Shown here one piece after another: positions 16,206 to 25,862 of a stretch of 64,000 nt of DNA. The translations under genes were made by a program, and so were the position numbers. Position 1 is the first letter of the stretch; each line of letters starts with the position of its first letter. Source of the stretch: Bacillus atrophaeus (GTDB lineage: Bacteria > Bacillota > Bacilli > Bacillales > Bacillaceae); NCBI RefSeq assembly GCF_001584335.1, contig NZ_LSBB01000001.1, positions 930,001-994,000 of the forward strand, written 5' to 3'. The notes beneath the pieces were generated by a model, which was given only the letters and a program-made list of their open reading frames with translations, did not search any database and had not been told where the DNA came from.

Positions 16206-18603
16206 CGCTTTTCCCCTCCTCATTCACTTTTATTTTGATCATGCCGTAGATGCCGAGAGCGGCAATCGTCAATACCGTAATTTCGAACATCGTATCAAAG
16301 CCCCTGAAATCAACCAGGATGACATTGACTACATTGTCTCCTCCGCCAAGATCATGGCTGTGTTTTGTGAAAAAGGAAGCGATGCTGTCTTTTGTCCGCT
16401 GGCTTGAAGATGCGATGCCAAGCAGAGTGACGATGATGCCGACTCCTAAGCTGATGATAAAATTGTTCAGGCGGAACGTTCTTGTTTTCTTTTTCCATCG
16501 GAGTTTCGGCAAATGATAGAAGCAAAGAAGAAACAGCGCAACAGAAATCGTTTCGATGACAAGCTGTGTCAATGCTAAATCCGGCGCTCTGAAAATCACA
16601 AAAAACAGCGCAAGGGTATAACCGACGACCCCGAGCGAAATAATGGCAGTTAATCTTGATTTGGCGAATACAGTCGCCGCGGTTGCGCTGATCATGACAA
16701 CTGAAAGAATGATTTCATATACCCCGATTTTTGCAGTTCCTTCTGTCGAAAACGAAAATCCGCCTTTAAAGACGAGAGCCGACCCCATCAGAATGATAAA
16801 AGCCGCAAATACATACAGCAAATAATCTCTTAAAAATCCGGTCATATACCGTTTTGTCACTTGATACGACCCTTTTTCCATCCCGATTGTCAGCTTGTCG
16901 TAAAGCCGGTTCAGCGTGAGCTTTTCGGGAAATAGCTGATAAATGCCTTTCCACTTCGATAAGGTCAAGTATCCGGCCGTTCCGATGACAATAATGCCTA
17001 GTGTCATAAATACCTCGGCAGTAAATCCATGCCATTGCGAGATATGAACATGAAATTTTTCATGGCTGTCCAGGAGAGTCGGATAAATCGAACTCACCGC
17101 CGGCTCTATCACGCTGTAGGACAATATATTCGGAAAGAAGAACAGGCTCACCGCAAACGCGACAAGAATAACAGGTGAAATCAGCATGCCGATCGGAGCC
17201 TCATGTGCTTTTTTCTCAAGCTTGTCCGGCTGATAGCTGCCCCTGAACGTTTGAAACAGCAGTTTCATGCTGTAGATAAATGTAAAGACACTACCGATCC
17301 AAGCGAGTACAGGGAAAAGCACTCCCCATGTCTGGACATTAAATAGGTCAACATGAGTTACCCGAAGCATACTTGTAAAAAACATTTCTTTACTCAAGAA
17401 CCCGTTAAATGGCGGAAGGCCGGCCATTGAAAACGTTCCGATCAGAGAAATAGTGAAGGTGATCGGCATAATGGCCATCAGACCGCCCAACCTGCGTATA
17501 TCTCTTGTACCCGTTTCATGATCAATGATCCCGGCTGCCATAAATAAACTTCCTTTAAATGTGGCATGGTTGATCAAATGAAAGATTGCGGTCATTGTTG
17601 CGACCGTATAGTACTCTGTGTTGTCATAATGCAGAGCGGCTGCACCGGCCCCGAGCATGGACACGACCATTCCAAGCTGGCTGACTGTGGAAAAGGCCAA
17701 AATCGCTTTTAAATCAGTTTGTTTCACAGCATGGAACGAGCCCCATACCATGGTAATGATTCCGGTAAGAGACACAATCCAAAACCACTCAGAAGAAAAG
17801 GCGAAAACAGGACTGAATCTTGCAATGACATAAATGCCCGCCTTTACCATAGTAGCGGAATGAAGATAGGCGCTGACAGGGGTTGGCGCTTCCATGGCAT
17901 CCGGCAGCCAGATGTAAAATGGAAACTGTGCTGATTTGGTAAATGCCCCTAATAGAATCAGAATCATCGCAGGAATAAAGAAATCATGACCCGCAATCAA
18001 GTGAACCTGGTTAATCATTTCTCTGATACTGAAGGAATCTGTAATGATATACAGAAGGATAAAGCCCCCAAGCATACAAAGTCCGCCAAATACAGTAATC
18101 AACAATGATTTCGTTGCCCCGTAGCGTGACTTTTCCCGTTTGTACCAATACCCGATCAATAAAAACGATGACAGGCTAGTCAGCTCCCAGAACATATAAA
18201 GGACCATTACATTGTCTACCAAAACAACGCCGAGCATGGCGCCCATAAACATCAATAAGTAGACATAAAAAGGGCCGAGCTGTTCCTTTTCCTTTGATAA
18301 GTAAAAAATGCTGTACAGGACTACCAAAGCTCCGATCCCCGTGATCAATAAGGCGAATAGCAAACCGAGACCGTCTATATAAACGGTAAAGTTAATGCCT
18401 AATGACGGAATCCATTCTAATACGGACCTGACTGTCTCTCCAGCCATCGTGATGCTGAGCATACGAATAAAGTATATAAACAGCAAAACGGGAAGGACTA
18501 ATACAAACCAGCCTGTATGAATTTTTTTTGCATATTTTGCAAAAAAGGGAATGAAAAAAGCGAATAAAAAAGGCGATAAAATAGCGAAATGTAATAGCTG
18601 CAA
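16183..18603 (-). CDS. mrpA: Mrp Na+/H+ antiporter subunit A
   Basis: An 806-residue large subunit: an N-terminal NuoL-like proton-channel region (to about 500) with the helix-5 motif MFWELTSLSSFLLIGYW and the FPFYIWLPDAMEAPTPVSAYLHSA block, and a C-terminal extension homologous to NuoJ/MbhD (about 600-800) containing RAPDLALTQLVIETIS. It is the first and main Na+/H+ antiport gene of the operon. A good sigma-A promoter lies about 90-120 nt upstream on the minus strand. Confidence 0.95.
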   Translation of the reverse strand: MQLLHFAILSPFLFAFFIPFFAKYAKKIHTGWFVLVLPVLLFIYFIRMLSITMAGETVRSVLEWIPSLGINFTVYIDGLGLLFALLITGIGALVVLYSIFYLSKEKEQLGPFYVYLLMFMGAMLGVVLVDNVMVLYMFWELTSLSSFLLIGYWYKREKSRYGATKSLLITVFGGLCMLGGFILLYIITDSFSIREMINQVHLIAGHDFFIPAMILILLGAFTKSAQFPFYIWLPDAMEAPTPVSAYLHSATMVKAGIYVIARFSPVFAFSSEWFWIVSLTGIITMVWGSFHAVKQTDLKAILAFSTVSQLGMVVSMLGAGAAALHYDNTEYYTVATMTAIFHLINHATFKGSLFMAAGIIDHETGTRDIRRLGGLMAIMPITFTISLIGTFSMAGLPPFNGFLSKEMFFTSMLRVTHVDLFNVQTWGVLFPVLAWIGSVFTFIYSMKLLFQTFRGSYQPDKLEKKAHEAPIGMLISPVILVAFAVSLFFFPNILSYSVIEPAVSSIYPTLLDSHEKFHVHISQWHGFTAEVFMTLGIIVIGTAGYLTLSKWKGIYQLFPEKLTLNRLYDKLTIGMEKGSYQVTKRYMTGFLRDYLLYVFAAFIILMGSALVFKGGFSFSTEGTAKIGVYEIILSVVMISATAATVFAKSRLTAIISLGVVGYTLALFFVIFRAPDLALTQLVIETISVALFLLCFYHLPKLRWKKKTRTFRLNNFIISLGVGIIVTLLGIASSSQRTKDSIASFFTKHSHDLGGGDNVVNVILVDFRGFDTMFEITVLTIAALGIYGMIKIKVNEEGKSVEPREDK

Positions 18604-18694
18604 AAAATAAGACCTCCTTCTGTCTTTCTCAATTGGCGTATGGCTCTATGTATAAATAAATCGTAAGAATAAACGGTCAAACGACCCAGTCCAA

Positions 18695-18724
18695 ATTATA
18701 ACGCACATTTTATACGAATGTCAT
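18695..18724 (-). promoter_or_regulatory. Sigma-A promoter of the mrp operon
   Basis: On the minus strand, ATGACA/TGACAT (plus 18718-18724) precedes a perfect TATAAT (plus 18695-18700) by 17-18 bp. It reads into mrpA with a leader of about 90 nt. Confidence 0.65.
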
Positions 18725-18846
18725 GATTCAATGCGAGAAAATGAGGTTTATAAGGTCTTTTGAACTCAAATTAAGTTTAACAAAAATCAGTCTCTTTGTA
18801 TATTCAATTTGGCCCTGGCTCATGCTGTTAACAGGGAGCTGATAAG

Positions 18847-19062
18847 ATGAGAAGAAAAGCCGCCGTATGTTCACTCTTATTTTGTTCGATCACAGCGGGA
18901 ACATTCATCATGAATAAATATGAAGGTCGACGCTCATTCACAAGTGTGGATGAATGGGAACGATTTTTTCTTGCAGAGCATCTGACAGATGAGATAAAAG
19001 AAACGGAATCTCAGCATATTCCATTCGAGCCGCGGGAGTATATGAGGATTGTCACACGATAA
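18847..19062 (+). CDS. yufS: Small exported or membrane-anchored protein YufS
   Basis: A 71-residue protein with an N-terminal hydrophobic stretch (residues 4-22) that looks like a signal anchor, then a charged soluble tail. Position between mrpA and maeN matches B. subtilis yufS. Function unknown. The ATG follows a modest GGGAG site. It ends at a bidirectional terminator shared with maeN. Confidence 0.65.
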   Translation: MRRKAAVCSLLFCSITAGTFIMNKYEGRRSFTSVDEWERFFLAEHLTDEIKETESQHIPFEPREYMRIVTR

Positions 19063-19096
19063 AAAAGAGTTCTGCCGTAAGGGCAGAACTCTTTTC
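19061..19096. terminator. Bidirectional terminator between yufS and maeN
   Basis: GAGTTCTGCC and GGCAGAACTC form a 10-bp stem flanked by A's on the left and T's on the right. Confidence 0.88.
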
Positions 19097-19103
19097 CGGT
19101 ATA

Positions 19104-20450
19104 CTATGAAGTGAAAAAGCGCAGTAAGATCGTTGCTGAGATGACTGTTCCCGCTCCGCCGAGACGGGTTGAGATTTGAGCGAAAGGCATAAGGCCCATT
19201 CTTCCTGAAGCGGACAAAATCGCGACATCTCCTGTTCCGCCGAGTCCGCTGTGACAGCAGGTGACAATTGCAGATTCGACAGGGTACATGTTCATCAGCT
19301 TGCCCACAAAATATCCCGAAGTAATCATGGCAACGACTACTGAGATACAGATGATAACAAATGGAATCGAAATCACAGACGCTACGTCATCTAACGGAAT
19401 AAACAAAATACCGAGGCCTACCATAAGAGGCCATGTAAAGCTTGAAGAAATAAATTTGTAAAGCTGATAAGCTCCATCTTCCATCTTTTTCGGCAGGATA
19501 TTCGCATATTTCACTGCCGCTGCCGAAATGATCATTAAAATCGCGCCGGGAATGAAAATGAATTTTTCTAATAATCCACCGAAGATAAAGAATGTACAGG
19601 CAAGCAGAACACCTGCACCCATTAGTTTAAAATCTATTTTTGCTTCAACTTCCTTCTGGTTGAAGATATCATTTGCTTGCTTCGACTTCACGAGGCGCCC
19701 ATTGCCGTTAAGCTCCGGTCGTTTTTCGCCTAATTTTTTCATCAAAGCTGCACAGATGATGGCGACAACGTTTCCGATGATCGCAGCCGGCACAAGCTGA
19801 GACACGTATACATCGGCTGAAGAACCCAAGATTTGCGAGTACGCAAGCGAGAGAGGTAAAATTCCTTCACCTATTCCCCCGGCAATAATCGGAACGACCA
19901 CAAAGAAAAAGGAGTCGTACACGCTGTAGCCAAAAATCAAACCGACAAGCACACCCGCAGCCACCGCAGCAAGCGTACCGGCGACCAAAGGGACGAACAT
20001 TCTGATAAATCCCTGGATCAATACTATTCGGTTCATGCCGAGGATACTTCCTACAACAAGACAAGCAATATAGAAATAAAGGAAATTCGATGTTTTCATT
20101 AAATTTGTAACCGCGTCTAAAGAGGCGGGGTTTAACACCTTAAAAAACACCAAAAAAGAAGGAACAAACAGAGACAAAATAGCCGGTCCGCCGATATCTT
20201 TTAAAATCGGAATGCGCTGGCCGATATCTCCGAGAAAAACACCCAGTATCATAATGATGGCAAAACCGCCAAGCATGTTTGCCGGCAGCTCATTGTAATA
20301 AGCTGAAAGAATAATAATAACTGCTAAAACTGTATATAATGGCAGAGGTATCACACCGATTTCCCTTGTCCATATTTTTTGAAACAGGTTTTTCTTTTGT
20401 GGTACATCAGGTGAAACCACCTCTGTTTTATTGACAGCTCCCATTGTCAT
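19104..20450 (-). CDS. maeN: Na+/malate symporter MaeN
   Basis: A 448-residue transporter of the 2-hydroxycarboxylate family that takes up malate with Na+. The two family GGxG reentrant-loop motifs are visible: AGGIGEGILPLSLAYS (about 188-203) and CCHSGLGGTGDVAILSASGRM (about 399-419). The malate-sensing pair malK-malR is encoded nearby on the same strand, as in B. subtilis where MalR activates maeN. A good cre site upstream suggests carbon catabolite control by CcpA. Confidence 0.93.
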   Translation of the reverse strand: MTMGAVNKTEVVSPDVPQKKNLFQKIWTREIGVIPLPLYTVLAVIIILSAYYNELPANMLGGFAIIMILGVFLGDIGQRIPILKDIGGPAILSLFVPSFLVFFKVLNPASLDAVTNLMKTSNFLYFYIACLVVGSILGMNRIVLIQGFIRMFVPLVAGTLAAVAAGVLVGLIFGYSVYDSFFFVVVPIIAGGIGEGILPLSLAYSQILGSSADVYVSQLVPAAIIGNVVAIICAALMKKLGEKRPELNGNGRLVKSKQANDIFNQKEVEAKIDFKLMGAGVLLACTFFIFGGLLEKFIFIPGAILMIISAAAVKYANILPKKMEDGAYQLYKFISSSFTWPLMVGLGILFIPLDDVASVISIPFVIICISVVVAMITSGYFVGKLMNMYPVESAIVTCCHSGLGGTGDVAILSASGRMGLMPFAQISTRLGGAGTVISATILLRFFTS

Positions 20451-20480
20451 ACACCCCCATGTCGTTTGTTACAGTGTAAA

Positions 20481-20494
20481 AGAAAGCGTTAACA
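20481..20494. promoter_or_regulatory. Candidate CcpA cre site upstream of maeN
   Basis: AGAAAGCGTTAACA agrees with the cre consensus TGWAANCGNTNWCA at 13 of 14 positions. It lies 31-44 nt upstream of the maeN start, so it would overlap the promoter or the start of the transcript. Confidence 0.65.
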
Positions 20495-20557
20495 ATTTAT
20501 ATTTTTTTAAATTAAAAAATCAATAAACAATTAAATTAATAGGGTATATTGTCATAG

Positions 20558-20590
20558 AAAAAAATCCCCAGGAACATGCTTCCGGGGGAG
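20558..20590 (-). terminator. Terminator at the end of nupNOPQ
   Basis: On the minus strand TCCCC-GGAA pairs with TTCC-GGGGA around a short loop and is followed by a run of T's. It follows the nupQ stop closely. Confidence 0.82.
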
Positions 20591-20596
20591 GGTGAG

Positions 20597-21556
20597 TTAA
20601 CGTTTTCCTTTAATATAAGGGACGCCGTTAGCTTTCGGCGCATCCGCACGGCCGATAAAACCGGTCAGTGCGAGAATGGTTAATACATAAGGTGCAATAA
20701 GCATATACACGTTCGGTATGTCCTTGAAAAGCGGAAGCAGCGAGCCGATGATGCTTAAGCTTTGCGCAAAACCGAAAAACAATGCCGCGCCGAGTGCTCC
20801 GATTGGATGCCATTTTCCGAAAACAAGTGCGGCGAGCGCGATGAAACCTTGGCCGGAAATGGTGGAGTGGGTAAAATCAAGTGCGATCGTAGAAGCATAC
20901 ACGCCGCCGCCGAGACCGCCTAGCAGTCCGCTTATCATGACGCCGATATACCTCATTTTATATACATTGATCCCCATAGTATCAGCCGCCAGCGGATGCT
21001 CGCCGACTGACCGGATGCGAAGGCCGAATGGTGTTTTGAACAGAATAAACCAAGATACAAAGGCCAGCACAATGGCGAGGATAGATGTATAATACACATC
21101 TGAAAAGAAAACCTTTCCTAACACGGGAATATCGCTTAAACCCGGGATATTCGTTTTATAAAAGGGTTCTGGGATTTTATCGGTTTGCGCTTTTCCATAG
21201 ATGAGCTTTACGATAAATAAAGTGGCCCCTAATGCGAGCATATTAATCGCTACTCCGGTGACGGTTTGATCCGCCCGAAATGAAATCGCGGCGACTGCGT
21301 GAATGAGCGAAAACAGCGCGCCGGCAATCATAGCCGCTAAAAGCGAGAGCCAAGGTGCGGCTGCCCCGAGATCATGCCCAAAAAATAAGTTGAATAAGAC
21401 ACTGGTGAAGGCGCCGACGATCATCAGCCCTTCAAGGCCGATATTTACTACGCCTGATCTCTCGGAAAAAACCCCTCCGAGCGCCGTTAAAATGAGCGGG
21501 GCTGCATACACAAGCGTGGCCGGGACAATGATTGATAAAATTTGCAGGAAGTCCAC
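20597..21556 (-). CDS. nupQ: Guanosine ABC transporter permease NupQ (YufQ)
   Basis: A 319-residue membrane permease of the BPD_transp_2 family used by nucleoside and sugar importers. GVFSERSGVVNIGLEGLM near the N-terminus and GINVYKMRYIGVMISGLLGGLGG in the middle are typical. The start is GTG 21556, directly after the nupP stop. With NupN (binding lipoprotein), NupO (ATPase) and NupP it forms a nucleoside importer; the B. subtilis system takes up guanosine. Confidence 0.9.
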   Translation of the reverse strand: MDFLQILSIIVPATLVYAAPLILTALGGVFSERSGVVNIGLEGLMIVGAFTSVLFNLFFGHDLGAAAPWLSLLAAMIAGALFSLIHAVAAISFRADQTVTGVAINMLALGATLFIVKLIYGKAQTDKIPEPFYKTNIPGLSDIPVLGKVFFSDVYYTSILAIVLAFVSWFILFKTPFGLRIRSVGEHPLAADTMGINVYKMRYIGVMISGLLGGLGGGVYASTIALDFTHSTISGQGFIALAALVFGKWHPIGALGAALFFGFAQSLSIIGSLLPLFKDIPNVYMLIAPYVLTILALTGFIGRADAPKANGVPYIKGKR

Positions 21557-22603
21557 TTATTTTGCCCCCTTTTTCTTCAATTTCTCCAGCATCAAACGGA
21601 TGGCATAGCTGGACGCAACAAATAAAATAATAATGGCGATTACGATGTCGACAACTTCTGTCGGCACGCCCGATTCAATCGGCATATTTAAAGCGCCGAC
21701 CTTCAGTCCGCCTAACAGACAAGCCGCAAGCACAACGCCTAAGGCTGTGTTTCCTCCGAGAAGAGCCACGGCGATTCCGTCAAACCCTACGCCTGTAAAT
21801 GCTCCTTTCACTCCGGCGTAACCAAATGTTCCGAGACCTTCCATAGCGCCGGCAAGGCCCGCAAAAGCTCCGGATATCAGCATGGAGGTCATGATGTTTT
21901 TACGCACGCTCATTCCGGCATATTGCGAAGCGTGCTGGTTGAAGCCGACTGCCCGAAGCTCAAATCCTTTGGTTGTTTTATTGATGATAAACCACATCAA
22001 AACAGCCGCGAGAAGCGCGACAAGAATCCCCCAGTGAAGCCGCGAAAAATCCGTAATCTGCTCAAAAAAAGGAGAGCGGAGGGAGGCCGATTCATGGATT
22101 TTCTCTGTTTTATCCTGATTGTCTGTCATCACATTTGAGATCAAATAATTGGTCACATGCAGTGCAATATAATTCATCATAATGGTGACGATTACCTCAT
22201 GAACGTAGAAGCGCGCTTTTAAAAATCCGGGAATGAATCCCCATAAACCGCCGGCGGCAGCTGCTGTAATCAGAGCAAGCGGCAGGTGAATATACGCCGG
22301 GCCGTCAAATGCCGTTCCGACCCACACGGCAGCCGTCCATCCGACAAGGAGCTGGCCCTCAACACCGATATTAAAAAGACCGGTTCTGAATGCGAAGGCT
22401 ACAGCTAAGCCGGATAAAATATACGGTGTAACCTGGCGCACCGTTTCGCCGATATAGTAAATTTCGCCGAATATCCCATTCCACAAGGCGGAATACCCGC
22501 TGACAATGCTGTAGCCGCTGGCAAGCATAATCACTGCCCCGGCTGACAGCCCGAGAATAATGGCGATCAGCGGAATGAGTAAATGAGAGAGACGTTTATA
22601 CAT
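21557..22603 (-). CDS. nupP: Guanosine ABC transporter permease NupP (YufP)
   Basis: A 348-residue permease with 8-10 membrane segments and the family signature FRTGLFNIGVEGQLLVG (about residues 73-89). It overlaps nupO by 8 nt and abuts nupQ, so the two permease subunits are translationally linked. Confidence 0.9.
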   Translation of the reverse strand: MYKRLSHLLIPLIAIILGLSAGAVIMLASGYSIVSGYSALWNGIFGEIYYIGETVRQVTPYILSGLAVAFAFRTGLFNIGVEGQLLVGWTAAVWVGTAFDGPAYIHLPLALITAAAAGGLWGFIPGFLKARFYVHEVIVTIMMNYIALHVTNYLISNVMTDNQDKTEKIHESASLRSPFFEQITDFSRLHWGILVALLAAVLMWFIINKTTKGFELRAVGFNQHASQYAGMSVRKNIMTSMLISGAFAGLAGAMEGLGTFGYAGVKGAFTGVGFDGIAVALLGGNTALGVVLAACLLGGLKVGALNMPIESGVPTEVVDIVIAIIILFVASSYAIRLMLEKLKKKGAK

Positions 22604-24128
22604 TTGCTTTCCCCGCTTCCTTGTGCATACTTCCTGCCATCAGGAGGCCGAGCTCCTGTTCCGTGGTTTCTTGCGGATTTACATTTGCGATAATGCTGCC
22701 TTCAAATAAGACGGCAATCCTGTCACTTAGATTGATGATTTCATCCAATTCAAAAGACAGAAGGAGAACGGCTTTTCCGGCGTCGCGCTGTTCAATCAGC
22801 TTTTTATGGACAAATTCAATGGCCCCGACATCAAGCCCGCGTGTTGGCTGTGCGGCGATTAACAAATCCGGGTTCCTGTCCACTTCGCGGCCGATAATGG
22901 CTTTTTGCTGGTTTCCGCCTGATAAAGCCCGCGCATGTGTATATTCATCAGGCGTCCTGACATCGTATTCTTTTATCAGGCTGTTCGCTTTTTTATAAAT
23001 CTCGCTTTTATTTAAAACGCCGAATGCCGAAAAAGGTTTGTGGTAATAGCTTTGCAGGGCAATATTTTCTCCGATCGGGAAATCAAGCACGAGCCCGTGT
23101 TTATGGCGGTCCTGGGGGATATGACCGACGCCTGATTCTGTCACCTTTCTTGGCTTCAAGTTTTGAATTTGCTTTCCGTTTAAGGAGATTGTTCCAGATT
23201 CCGTTTTTCTAAGGCCAGTGATCGCTTCGATTAACTCGGTCTGCCCGTTGCCGTCGACGCCGGCTATACCGACGATTTCACCCGCCCTTACAGAAAGGGA
23301 CAGCTTTCTGACCGCTTCTACTCCGCGGATATCTTTTACAGTGACCGCATCAAGCGTGAGAACTTCCCCTTTTTGCCGGGCGGCTTTTTTTTCAGTTGTG
23401 AACGAGACGTCCCGTCCGACCATCAGGCTGGCCAGCTCATCTTTGGTGGTATTTTGCACATCAAGTGTTTTGATGCCTTGTCCTTTTCGGATGATGGTGA
23501 CGCGATCGCAAACCTCCATGATTTCTTTTAATTTATGGGTGATGAGAATAATGGATTTTCCTTCACTCACCAAGTTTTTCATAATTTGAATCAGCTCTTT
23601 AATCTCCTGAGGCGTCAAAACAGCAGTCGGCTCATCGAAGATCAGAATGTCGGCTCCGCGATACAGGGTTTTTAAGATTTCCGCACGCTGTTGCATTCCG
23701 ACTGAAATATCGGATACCTTAGCTTCCGGATTAATTTGAAGGCCGTATCTGTCAGATATCTCCTGTACCTCTTGGGAAGCCCGCTTCCGGTCTATCCGGC
23801 CAAGCTTTTTTGGCTCCTTGCCGAGAATGATATTTTCGGCGACCGTAAACGTATCAACGAGCATAAAATGCTGATGCACCATACCGATTCCAAGTTCATT
23901 CGCCTTGTTTGGGCTGTTAATGTGGACGCGCTCCCCGCGAACCCGTATTTCGCCTTTTTCAGGCTGATAGAGGCCAAACAGAACATTCATAAGGGTTGAT
24001 TTCCCCGCTCCGTTTTCGCCGAGCAGCGCATGAATTTCGCCTTTTCCGACTTGGAGAGTAATGTTGTCATTGGCGACGATTCCGGGAAATTCCTTGCGTA
24101 TATTGAGCATTTCAATAATATATTCCAC
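22596..24128 (-). CDS. nupO: Guanosine ABC transporter ATP-binding protein NupO (YufO)
   Basis: A 510-residue duplicated ATPase. The N-terminal half has Walker A GENGAGKST (about 37-45), an unusual signature SVGMQQRAEI and Walker B ILIFDEPTAVLTP. The C-terminal half has a degenerate Walker A, GVDGNGQTEL, with signature LSGGNQQKAI and QPTRGLD, the usual arrangement in sugar/nucleoside importers. The start is GTG 24128, ten nt after AAAGGAG. A strong hairpin separates it from nupN. Confidence 0.92.
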   Translation of the reverse strand: MEYIIEMLNIRKEFPGIVANDNITLQVGKGEIHALLGENGAGKSTLMNVLFGLYQPEKGEIRVRGERVHINSPNKANELGIGMVHQHFMLVDTFTVAENIILGKEPKKLGRIDRKRASQEVQEISDRYGLQINPEAKVSDISVGMQQRAEILKTLYRGADILIFDEPTAVLTPQEIKELIQIMKNLVSEGKSIILITHKLKEIMEVCDRVTIIRKGQGIKTLDVQNTTKDELASLMVGRDVSFTTEKKAARQKGEVLTLDAVTVKDIRGVEAVRKLSLSVRAGEIVGIAGVDGNGQTELIEAITGLRKTESGTISLNGKQIQNLKPRKVTESGVGHIPQDRHKHGLVLDFPIGENIALQSYYHKPFSAFGVLNKSEIYKKANSLIKEYDVRTPDEYTHARALSGGNQQKAIIGREVDRNPDLLIAAQPTRGLDVGAIEFVHKKLIEQRDAGKAVLLLSFELDEIINLSDRIAVLFEGSIIANVNPQETTEQELGLLMAGSMHKEAGKANV

Positions 24129-24233
24129 AGGTTTGACCGCTCCTTTTATGTAGAGATGCTTTTTAGAAAGAGTCTGGCAAAAGAAAAGCGGCAGAGGAGA
24201 AAGTGCAGCTTTTCCTTTACCGCTCTGTCAGTA

Positions 24234-24273
24234 AAACAGGGGATAAGGGTTCGCTTCTCCTTATCCCCTGGGC
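24234..24273 (-). terminator. Hairpin between nupN and nupO (attenuator-like)
   Basis: CAGGGGATAAGG and CCTTATCCCCTG form a perfect 12-bp stem; on the minus strand TTTTA follows. It lies immediately after nupN and within the operon, so it probably lets nupN be made in excess over nupOPQ or protects its mRNA end. Confidence 0.75.
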
Positions 24274-24275
24274 TC

Positions 24276-25355
24276 TTATTCAGCTTTGAAGTTTTTAAGT
24301 TCCTTATCGGTTGACGGAACTTTTAGCCCGTCGATGATTTTTTGTTTCCATTCATCAACTGATTTTTTGACATCGTCAGACAGGTTTTGGTCAGAGGATG
24401 AGATGCCCACCGCATCTTGGTCTAATCCGTATGTGATGGTTTTTCCGCCTGGGAAGTCGCCTTCACTCGCTTTTTTCGTTAAGTCTTCAACAGCCGTATC
24501 AACCTTTTTCACCATAGAGGTCAGTGTGACGTTATCGTCTGTTCCCTCCACTTGGCCTTCTGCGTATTGGTCTTTGTCAACGCCGATGACCCAGACGTCG
24601 CGTTTAGGATCTTCTTTTTTCAGGTTTTTCGCTTCTGTGAAGACTCCGGTTCCCGTCGCGCCTGCCGCGTGATAGATGACGTCTACGCCAGATTTATACA
24701 TGCTTTCCGCTGTGGCTTTGCCGACTTCGGCTTTATCAAAAGCTCCGGCGTACTTTACTTCGACTGTCGCTTTAGGATCGGCAGCTTGTACACCCGCACG
24801 GAACCCGATTTCGAATTTTTTAATTAATTCAGATTCCATTCCGCCTACAAATCCGATTTTCCCTGTTTTACTGGACAGCGCTGCGGCAACGCCGACGAGG
24901 AAAGAGCCCTCATGCTCATTAAATGTAAGGCTTGCCACATTGTTTTTATCCACTACAGCATCAATGATCGCGAAATTCGCATCCTTGCGCTGATCGGCGA
25001 TTTCACTGATGGAATCTTCCATCAAGTAGCCGACGCCGTAGATCAGATCGAATTTTTCACGGGCCAATTTATTTAAGTTCGTTGTATAATCTGCATCAGA
25101 TTTTGATTGAAGGTAAGTGTATCCGTTTTTGCCTTTTTTCAGCCCGTTATCTTTACCGAAAGCTTGAATGCCTTCCCAAGCTGATTGGTTAAAGGATTTG
25201 TCATCCACTCCGCCGATGTCTGTTACCATCGCCACGCTGAATTTGTTTTTGTCTCCGCCGGAGCCGCTGCTTTTCTCGCTGTTCCCGCATGCCCCTAAAA
25301 TGGTGCCTGCTGCGATCACAAGTGACATCGCCAAGCCGATTTTGCGTTTATTCAA
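24276..25355 (-). CDS. nupN: Guanosine-binding lipoprotein NupN (YufN)
   Basis: A 359-residue surface lipoprotein of the BMP (PnrA/Med) family. A signal peptide ends in the lipobox LGAC with lipidated C23, followed by a serine/glycine linker. The mature protein opens with [20 protein letters not shown], the family's nucleoside-binding signature. TTG 25355 is chosen: GGGGGG lies just upstream and the signal peptide then starts at once. Longer in-frame starts would bury the signal peptide. Confidence 0.92.
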   Translation of the reverse strand: MNKRKIGLAMSLVIAAGTILGACGNSEKSSGSGGDKNKFSVAMVTDIGGVDDKSFNQSAWEGIQAFGKDNGLKKGKNGYTYLQSKSDADYTTNLNKLAREKFDLIYGVGYLMEDSISEIADQRKDANFAIIDAVVDKNNVASLTFNEHEGSFLVGVAAALSSKTGKIGFVGGMESELIKKFEIGFRAGVQAADPKATVEVKYAGAFDKAEVGKATAESMYKSGVDVIYHAAGATGTGVFTEAKNLKKEDPKRDVWVIGVDKDQYAEGQVEGTDDNVTLTSMVKKVDTAVEDLTKKASEGDFPGGKTITYGLDQDAVGISSSDQNLSDDVKKSVDEWKQKIIDGLKVPSTDKELKNFKAE

Positions 25356-25704
25356 GATATAACCCCCCAGTATAATTTGGTTCGTGCTGATCTGGCAGTC
25401 ATGCTGATGGTTGTCCTGATCAAAGTTTGCAGTTGAAAAAGTGTGAGAATCAAGAAACTTTCTGATAATAATGAAAAGATTGATCAAGGGCAGGTCTTTC
25501 TTCCCCTATACGGCATTATTCTTTGAATTTCCATCAAAGGGCGGGGAAGAGATGGATGTTGGGTCATTCCATACGGAAAAACGTGAACACCGCTTTCAGA
25601 AGTGTGACTTATGACTTATGCGTGAGGATCAACTAACCAATCATAATTTATCATTTTACTGCCAATAAATAAATAGAATTTCACACAATTTTTTAAAAAA
25701 TACC

Positions 25705-25719
25705 TATTTTCTGAATTAA
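25705..25719. promoter_or_regulatory. Weak candidate CodY site upstream of nupN
   Basis: The 15-mer matches the CodY motif AATTTTCWGAAAATT at 10 positions, including the core TTTTCTGAA. It lies in the 465-nt gene-free gap 25356-25820 upstream of nupN, whose B. subtilis operon is repressed by CodY. It is about 350 nt from the start codon, so relevance depends on where the promoter is. I see no gene and no clear promoter in the rest of the gap. Confidence 0.25.
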
Positions 25720-25820
25720 ACTCCTAATCATATCAAAAAAATGAATCAGACATGCCGTTGTTATTTCTATATAGCTTAAAGCGGGGAGGTTCAAGCTCTT
25801 TGGCATGAGATGTAACGCAC

Positions 25821-25862
25821 AAAAAAAGCGCACTGTCCCGGGCAGAACAGTGCGCTTTTTTT
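25821..25862. terminator. Strong terminator after malR (symmetrical)
   Basis: GCGCACTGT and ACAGTGCGC form a perfect 9-bp stem flanked by seven A's and seven T's, so it can work in both directions. It overlaps the malR stop codon. Confidence 0.9.

Noticed and set aside
25369-25374. TATACT on the minus strand just upstream of nupN as a -10
   Set aside because: It would place the transcription start within the ribosome binding site, and no -35 is present.
25356-25820. Short open frames in the gap upstream of nupN, for example about 20 codons from the ATG near 25552
   Set aside because: Very short, with no homology; the gap is better seen as regulatory.
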